Origin: Thermoplasmata archaeon
GTDB taxonomy: Archaea; Thermoplasmatota; Thermoplasmata; Lutacidiplasmatales; UBA184
Assembly: GCA_021790425.1 (NCBI GenBank)
Contig: JAJYEA010000011.1
Location: 1 to 43,477, forward strand
Reading direction: 5' to 3'
DNA: 43,477 nucleotides
The notes under the pieces are model-generated. The model was not told where the DNA came from, did no database searches, and worked only from the letters and a program-made list of their open reading frames with translations. The position numbers were made by a program, and so were the translations under genes. This document shows positions 38,693-43,477 of this stretch, one piece after another; positions within the stretch are counted from its first letter, which is position 1; each line of letters begins with the position of its first letter.

Positions 38693-40042
38693 TCAGTGCA
38701 CCATCGCGATCAGCACCAGGTTGGCGGCGGCAAGCGACACGATCATCACCGGGAAGGCCTGACGGAGATACTCCTTCCACGTGATCGCGACACCGAGACG
38801 GCGGGCCACGGACAGGCCCGCCACGTTCGCCGAGGCCCCGATGGGCGTCCCGTTCCCTCCCACGTCCAATCCGACCGCGCTCGCGTAGGCCAGCGAGCCC
38901 ACCGGGAAGCCCTGCTTGGAGCTCATCGTGGCGATGAGGGGAGCCGCCACCGCGGCCAGCGGGACATTGTCCACCACCGAGGAGATGAGCCCCAGCGTCC
39001 ACAGGAGCAGGGAAGAGGTCAGGAGGGCGTTCGATCCGCCCACCTGCTCGAGCCCCCGGGCGAAGAGGTCCAGGAACCCGCCCAGGCGGAGCGTGCCGAC
39101 GACCAGGAAGAGGAAGAAGATGAATCCGAGGATCTCCCAGTCGAGGCCCACGAGCAGGCTCCTGCGCTCGATCGCGGGGGTCAGCACGAGCGCGAGCGCG
39201 CCTCCCAGGAGCCCGATCTCCCCCACGCTGAGCGGGATGCTCGCGTTCACGGCGAGGAGGACGAGGGTCGCCACAAAGGCGGCCACGGCGGGAACGAGCG
39301 CGGTCATGTCCAGACGGGGGAGCTCCGGAAGCTTCGCCGACCCTACCGCGCCCGTAGAGCCTGGGGCGAGGTGCTTGCGGTTCATCCACCAGAAGAGGAT
39401 CAGGATGGCGACCATGGCCCCCAGCGCGAGGGGGGCCGCATAGAGCAGGAAGTCGTTGAAACCGAGTCCGAGATACGTGCCCAGGATCACGTTCGGGGGG
39501 TCTCCCACGAACGTGGCCGCGCCCCCGGCGTTCGAGGCCGAGATCTCGGCCAGGAGGAAAGGGATGGGCGAGAGCCCGGTGGCCCGGGAGATCTCGATCG
39601 TGATGGTCGCCATCACCACCATCACGGAGATCGAGTTGAGGAACGCCGAGAGCCCGAAGGTGAGGAGGGAGAGTGCGAGAAAGAGCGGGAGGGGCTTCCC
39701 CGAGCTCGCCCGCGTGAGCCGCACGGCGACGTACTTGAAGAAACCCTGACGATGCAACAGGGCCGAGAGCATCAACAGGCCGAAGAGGAGCCCGAGGGCG
39801 TCCCACTGGACGTACCCGGCCTCGCCGCAGACCGACCAGGGGCTACCCGAGGGAACGTACCCGAAGAGGGCGCAGGGGGTCCCGGAGGAGAGGACGAACG
39901 TCCCGGTCCCCACCAGGATGGCGAACGAGACGAGGGCGGCCCCCGCCGCGATGTAGAGCCGGAACCGTTCCCGGAGCGCGAAGAGCACGTAGGCCGCGAT
40001 GAACACGCCCAGGACGGCCAGTGTGACGGCCAGCAGTACCAT
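38693..40042 (-). CDS. ArsB/NhaD-type ion transporter superfamily permease
   Basis: A 449-residue membrane protein with about 11-12 helices. Two hairpin repeats carry the superfamily motifs: NSISVMVVMATITIEISRAT with SASNAGGAATFVGDPPNVIL in the first half, and SSVVDNVPLAAVAAPLI with GLDVGGNGTPIGASANVAGL in the second. GDPPN and GNGTPIGAS are the substrate and ion loops of ArsB, NhaD and P-protein relatives. It may export arsenite or exchange sodium for protons; no arsenate reductase or ArsR gene is nearby. ATG 40042. It follows a small membrane-protein gene after 16 bases and is probably co-transcribed. Confidence 0.85.
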   Translation of the reverse strand: MVLLAVTLAVLGVFIAAYVLFALRERFRLYIAAGAALVSFAILVGTGTFVLSSGTPCALFGYVPSGSPWSVCGEAGYVQWDALGLLFGLLMLSALLHRQGFFKYVAVRLTRASSGKPLPLFLALSLLTFGLSAFLNSISVMVVMATITIEISRATGLSPIPFLLAEISASNAGGAATFVGDPPNVILGTYLGLGFNDFLLYAAPLALGAMVAILILFWWMNRKHLAPGSTGAVGSAKLPELPRLDMTALVPAVAAFVATLVLLAVNASIPLSVGEIGLLGGALALVLTPAIERRSLLVGLDWEILGFIFFLFLVVGTLRLGGFLDLFARGLEQVGGSNALLTSSLLLWTLGLISSVVDNVPLAAVAAPLIATMSSKQGFPVGSLAYASAVGLDVGGNGTPIGASANVAGLSVARRLGVAITWKEYLRQAFPVMIVSLAAANLVLIAMVH

Positions 40043-40058
40043 CGACCGGACCGCCGGC

Positions 40059-40349
40059 TTAACTCGGTGGGTTCTCCGTGTCGGGAAGGCGCAACGGGCC
40101 CGCGGGCATGTCGAACCCGAACCATATCATCCCGATCCCGATCAGCGAGGCGATGATCCCCAGGGTGGCCACGATGGTGTCGTAGAGGCTCCACCCCGGA
40201 TAGACCCGGAAGAGCCCGAGATTGATCCCGCCCGAGGGGGCGGCCCCATGGAGGATCAGGTTGAGGACGAGCCCGCCGCCCATCCCCACCACGAGGAGGA
40301 GCGTCCCTCCCGCAAGGAAGCCTGCGCGCTGGTTCCCATCGGTCGTCAT
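40059..40349 (-). CDS. Small two-helix membrane protein
   Basis: A 96-residue protein with two hydrophobic segments: FLAGGTLLLVVGMGGGLVLN (about residues 10-29) and TIVATLGIIASLIGIGMIWF (about 58-77). The loop between them is GAAPSGGINLGLFRVYPGWS and the tail is Pro-rich. No family is recognised. It precedes the permease by 16 bases on the same strand, so it may assist or regulate that transporter. A GTTAAA lies about 33 bases before ATG 40349 and may be its TATA box with a short leader. Confidence 0.65.
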   Translation of the reverse strand: MTTDGNQRAGFLAGGTLLLVVGMGGGLVLNLILHGAAPSGGINLGLFRVYPGWSLYDTIVATLGIIASLIGIGMIWFGFDMPAGPLRLPDTENPPS

Positions 40350-40415
40350 CGTCCCTCGGAAGGTAGGGAACCCCGGGGGTTTAACTCTCTTTCGGAGTTG
40401 CAGGGGGGCGCACCC

Positions 40416-43373
40416 TCAGGAGGAAGGAGGAGGGGCATCCCCGTAGGTGTACCCGACCTCGCTTCCCGGAGCCGCGGCGCCGGGCGGGAGCTGACCCTTC
40501 TTCCGGCGGGTGGCGGCCGCCACGACGATCGCCACCGCGGCGACGAGCACGATCCCGAGGAGCAGGAGATCGGTGGTGGAGAGGGAGTACCCCCCGTTGG
40601 ACGGGTGGGCGGTCGAGCTCGCCAGGACCTCGAGCGTTGCGGCGCTCGAGGCCTGCCGGCCCTGGGCGTCCGAGACGGTCACGACCACCGAGAAGTTGCC
40701 CGTGACCGTGGGGGTGCAGTTCAGGATCGCGCTGTCGCTGGACGCGCATCCCGACGGGAGCCCGGAGTACGCGTACGAGAGGGGAGCGGCCCCTCCAGAG
40801 GCTACCACGCTGAGGTGGGCCGTCCCGGTCAGCTCGATGGGGTTCGGGCTCACGACGAACGCCGAGATCGAGGGCCCGGTCGTGGCGGCGAGGACCTCCA
40901 GCACGGTCGTGTTCGCGGCGGAGCCGCCGAGGGTGTCGTGCACCTGGACGAGGATCGAGAAGTTCCCCAGCTGGGTGGGCTGGCACGCGAGCGTTGAGAG
41001 GTTCGCCGAGCGACAGCCGCTCGGCAAACCAGTGTAGGCGTAGGAGTAGGGGGCGGCTCCTCCGCTCGCCTGGACGCTCAGGTTGGTCGTGTCCCCCAGA
41101 AGGATCCTGGCGGGGATCGCGGAGAAGGAGGTGATGACGAGGGGGGCGATGGGCGGGGTCGTCGTGACGATCAGGGTGGCATTCCCCCATGCGCTCCGTG
41201 CGGCGGGGTCCGTCACCTGGACGCCCACGGTGTAGGTGCCTGCCGCCGTGGGGGTGCAGGGCAGGGAGGACTGGTTCAAGGTACTGCAGCCGACCGGGAG
41301 ATTCGTGTACGCGTACGAGTACGGCAAGGTGCCGCCGGCGGCCGATGCATTGAGGTAGGCGGTCCCTCCGAGAACGATCGTTCCGGGCGACGCAATGAGG
41401 ACGACGGTCACCGGAGCGATTCCTGCCCTTACCGTGAGGGACTGGGGTCCCGCGGAGGCGCTCTTCCCCTGGGGGTTCGTGACGGTCACGGAGACGGAGT
41501 AGGAGCCCGCGGTGTTCGGGACGCAAGGCAGCGAGGTCACGTTGGCACTGGTGCACCCGGGGGGCAGGCCCGGATAGTAGTAGGTGAGCCCGGAGCCCAC
41601 CGCACTGGCGTTGACATACGTCGTGCCTCCGAGCGGGATGATCGCGGGGGAGACCGAGAAGGAGGTGATCCCGGGAGTTCCGACCGGGGCCGCGAGGACC
41701 GTGAGCGGAACCGAGCCGCTCACCGTCGCGTGGCGGGCGTCGGTGACGGCCACCCCCACCGTGTAGTTGCCCGCGACCGTGGGGAAGCAGTGGAGCGAGG
41801 AGACGTTGGTCGAGGCACACCCCGTGGGAAGTGCGCTGTAGACGTACGAATATGGGGGTGCCCCGCCGGACGCGGTCACGTTGAGGTAGGTCCCGTTCCC
41901 CACCTGGACGGTCGGGGGGGTCGCGGTGAACGTTCCCAGGGCGAGGGGAGGGCCCCCGCCCCCGCCGTTCACGGTGAACTGGAAGAACGCGTACGTCCCG
42001 GGCCCCCCGGCCAGGTATCCCCCGAGCGTCCCCGAGGGGTCGGTGGCCAGCTCGACCATGAGCGACGTGGTGGCGGTGGCTCCCGGGGGGGTCCCCAGGT
42101 GAAGGGTGGCATTGGTGACCGGGAGCTGCCACGAGGAGAGGATCGCCCCGGTCGAACTCAGATTACCTTCGTAGATGTGATAGTTCGCCGGGTTGAGGCT
42201 CGCCGCGATGGTCAGGTTCACCGAAGTGATTGTGGTCGAACCGGTCAGGGCGGAGGTCTCGTACCCCTGCTCGTCGGTCCCGAGGGTGAAGAGATTGATC
42301 GTCCCGCCTCCCGTGGAGGGGTACTCGTTCGTGGCGAGCCCCCAGCTCGCGGGGTTGTAGGCCTGCGTGGTCGTCCCGTTGTGGGCCCCATTGTAGACGA
42401 AGTCGTGGACGGCGGTCCAGAGGTGCGCGTTGTCGAGCGATGCCGTGGTGTCGTCGAGGGCCCACCACTCCGTGTTCGTGACCCCCGCGGCGGCCACTTG
42501 TCCCAGCAGCGAGACCATCTGTGCGTCGGTGCATCCCGACTCCGGGTCGAGGGCCTCACCGATCTGCGAGAGGGCGAAGGTGCTCGTGTCCCCGGACAGG
42601 TAGCTCGTGAACGTGGACCCCGGGCACTCGTAGTTCATGTCCATGAAGGTGTCCGTGGTCGTCTGGGCGAAGGCGGGCAGGTTCCAGAAGTTCGGGTCCC
42701 ACCGGGCGAAGTCCACCGTGAGGATCATGCCGTGGGCGTGGGTGGCGTTCGCGAACTGGTCCAGGAAGTGGGCATACTCGTACCCCCCGGCCACGGTGGT
42801 GTCGCTCCCCGGCTCCCAGTCGATGTTGTAGCCCCCGTACCCGTAGGTGGTCGCGTCCGAGATCGCCTGGTTGATGAAAGGGGTCCACTCGGAGTTCGTG
42901 TCCACGAACCCCTGGATGGTGGTCAGCGTCGCGCTCGTGATCATGGGAAGCGCCCGGATCCCGTACTGGTGGGCGAAGGGGGTGAGATCGTTCGAGGTCC
43001 CCTCATAACCCCGGGAGCAGAAGTAGGGGCTCGTCGTGCAGAGGTCGTACATCTCGTACGAGAGCTGGGTCATGTTGTACGCATACGGGGCGTACTCCGC
43101 GGCGAACGCGGACTCGCTCCCCGACCACGTGCAGAACTGGCAGACCCAGGGCATGAAGTTCCCGGTCACGTTGAGCCCCGAAGCGGAGAACCGCGGGGCG
43201 CCCCTCGTGAGCGGAGCCGCTGGGAGGGGGGGAGCGGCCGGGGCCGCGGCGGAATGCGTCGGAGCGACCTGCCCCGGAGGGGAAGCAGGGGCCGAGATCG
43301 CTGGGGTCAGGGCGCTCCCGTTGGCGCCGATGGCCAAGGCCACAAGGAGCAGAGCAACGACCCCCCCCCGCAT
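40416..43373 (-). CDS. Secreted GH18-like protein with five Cys-paired Ig-like repeats and C-terminal anchor
   Basis: A 985-residue surface protein. A signal peptide (GVVALLLVALAIGANGSA) is followed by an Ala/Pro linker. Residues about 68-335 look like a glycoside hydrolase 18 barrel: YGIRALPMITSATL, YGYGGYNIDWEPGSD, GMILTVDFARWD and TDTFMDMNYECPG. In the family's D-x-x-D-x-D-x-E, the last Asp and Glu (185 and 187) are kept but the first two are Gly and Asn, so chitinase activity is uncertain. Five Ig-like repeats of about 85 residues follow, each with PPYSYxYxxLPxGC and LxCxPTxxGxY, then the membrane helix LLLLGIVLVAAVAIVVAAAT and a cytoplasmic Gly/Pro tail. ATG 43373 has a TATA box (43397-43403) 27 bases upstream. 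It may bind or cut polysaccharide at the cell surface. Confidence 0.75.
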   Translation of the reverse strand: MRGGVVALLLVALAIGANGSALTPAISAPASPPGQVAPTHSAAAPAAPPLPAAPLTRGAPRFSASGLNVTGNFMPWVCQFCTWSGSESAFAAEYAPYAYNMTQLSYEMYDLCTTSPYFCSRGYEGTSNDLTPFAHQYGIRALPMITSATLTTIQGFVDTNSEWTPFINQAISDATTYGYGGYNIDWEPGSDTTVAGGYEYAHFLDQFANATHAHGMILTVDFARWDPNFWNLPAFAQTTTDTFMDMNYECPGSTFTSYLSGDTSTFALSQIGEALDPESGCTDAQMVSLLGQVAAAGVTNTEWWALDDTTASLDNAHLWTAVHDFVYNGAHNGTTTQAYNPASWGLATNEYPSTGGGTINLFTLGTDEQGYETSALTGSTTITSVNLTIAASLNPANYHIYEGNLSSTGAILSSWQLPVTNATLHLGTPPGATATTSLMVELATDPSGTLGGYLAGGPGTYAFFQFTVNGGGGGPPLALGTFTATPPTVQVGNGTYLNVTASGGAPPYSYVYSALPTGCASTNVSSLHCFPTVAGNYTVGVAVTDARHATVSGSVPLTVLAAPVGTPGITSFSVSPAIIPLGGTTYVNASAVGSGLTYYYPGLPPGCTSANVTSLPCVPNTAGSYSVSVTVTNPQGKSASAGPQSLTVRAGIAPVTVVLIASPGTIVLGGTAYLNASAAGGTLPYSYAYTNLPVGCSTLNQSSLPCTPTAAGTYTVGVQVTDPAARSAWGNATLIVTTTPPIAPLVITSFSAIPARILLGDTTNLSVQASGGAAPYSYAYTGLPSGCRSANLSTLACQPTQLGNFSILVQVHDTLGGSAANTTVLEVLAATTGPSISAFVVSPNPIELTGTAHLSVVASGGAAPLSYAYSGLPSGCASSDSAILNCTPTVTGNFSVVVTVSDAQGRQASSAATLEVLASSTAHPSNGGYSLSTTDLLLLGIVLVAAVAIVVAAATRRKKGQLPPGAAAPGSEVGYTYGDAPPPSS

Positions 43374-43396
43374 CGGTCCGGTAGAGACGTGCGATG

Positions 43397-43403
43397 CTAT
43401 ATC
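43397..43403 (-). promoter_or_regulatory. TATA box of the GH18-like gene
   Basis: GATATAG on the - strand is centred 27 bases before ATG 43373. It overlaps by two bases the TGA (43404-43402) of the upstream etfA end. Confidence 0.6.
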
Positions 43404-43477
43404 ACTGTTTGGTGAGCGCCTTCGTGAGGAGCGGAAGGACCGTCATCGCATCCCCCACCACGCCGTAGTCCGCCACT
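43402..43477 (-). CDS. etfA: Electron transfer flavoprotein alpha subunit, C-terminal end (partial)
   Basis: The window ends inside this gene; only the last 24 residues are present: VADYGVVGDAMTVLPLLTKA then LTKQ and TGA. The pattern ADYGVVGD-x-x-x-x-LPxLTxAL is the conserved C-terminus of ETF alpha, just after the FAD-binding region. ETF would carry electrons from the acyl-CoA dehydrogenase at 25290 to the quinone pool that feeds the bd oxidase. Identification rests on a short stretch. Confidence 0.75.
   Translation of the reverse strand, partial: VADYGVVGDAMTVLPLLTKALTKQ

Noticed and set aside
40381-42132. Open frame on the same strand as the GH18-like gene
   Set aside because: Out-of-frame shadow created by the repeated Ig-like units; the repeats make sense only in the 40416-43373 frame.
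1-43477. CRISPR array
   Set aside because: No regularly spaced short direct repeats were seen anywhere in the window.

Overview
The window looks like a piece of a GC-rich archaeal chromosome, most likely from an uncultured aerobic or facultatively aerobic member of the Thermoplasmatota. The archaeal signals are: a mevalonate pathway of the archaeal type (mevalonate kinase, both phosphomevalonate dehydratase subunits and a UbiD-type decarboxylase); TATA boxes centred about 24-29 bases upstream of many start codons, so that the transcripts would be leaderless; a tRNA-Gly gene without an encoded CCA; an aIF2B-family protein; a free-standing AlaX; and secreted, Thr/Ser/Asn-rich surface proteins with a single C-terminal membrane anchor. 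The phylum is an inference, not something read directly from a marker gene.

Layout. (1) Positions 1 to about 9,300 are accessory and visibly less GC-rich: an IS1634-type insertion sequence with terminal inverted repeats and a coupled winged-helix gene, a decayed flank, a RelE-type toxin-antitoxin pair, a beta-propeller surface protein, a regulator built of two similar halves, a tail-spike-like beta-helix protein, and the orphan tail of a membrane protein. (2) 9,304-16,768 holds an MFS transporter and the isoprenoid cluster: dehydratase small subunit fused to a Nudix-like domain, dehydratase large subunit, decarboxylase (carrying a frameshift), mevalonate kinase, and a divergent thiolase. (3) 16,797-28,236 holds a thioredoxin-fold-like protein, a DtxR regulator with a NicO-type metal transporter, two OsmC proteins, an aIF2B-like protein, cytochrome bd oxidase, pirin, AlaX, an AidB-like acyl-CoA dehydrogenase, a third OsmC-like protein and a short SppA-type protease. 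(4) 28,350-34,906 is a complete, tightly overlapped trpEGDCFBA operon. (5) 34,958-43,477 holds a dienelactone hydrolase with a small coupled protein, tryptophanase, a hot-dog thioesterase, a Nudix hydrolase, tRNA-Gly, an ion-transporter-superfamily permease, and a large GH18-like surface protein. At the right edge is the last part of electron transfer flavoprotein alpha.

The most interesting object is the trp operon leader. A TATA box at 28352-28357 lies 26.5 bases before the ATG of a 23-codon reading frame (28381-28452) whose last codons read Trp-Gly-Trp-stop. The second Trp codon and the stop codon are themselves inside one arm of a potential helix of 31 positions, 28 of them paired (28444-28474 with 28509-28539), which ends three bases before the first possible trpE ATG; a T5 run lies in the 3' arm. 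This is the layout expected of a leader-peptide attenuator of the kind known from bacteria, here in what appears to be an archaeon. A tryptophanase gene stands less than 2.5 kb beyond the end of the operon, so synthesis and breakdown of tryptophan sit side by side.

Two further points concern the isoprenoid cluster. The dehydratase small subunit carries a C-terminal Nudix fold with a degenerate Nudix box, which suggests a non-catalytic or sensory role. The decarboxylase is split by one extra base at the exact centre of a 12-base palindrome, either a real mutation or a sequence error.
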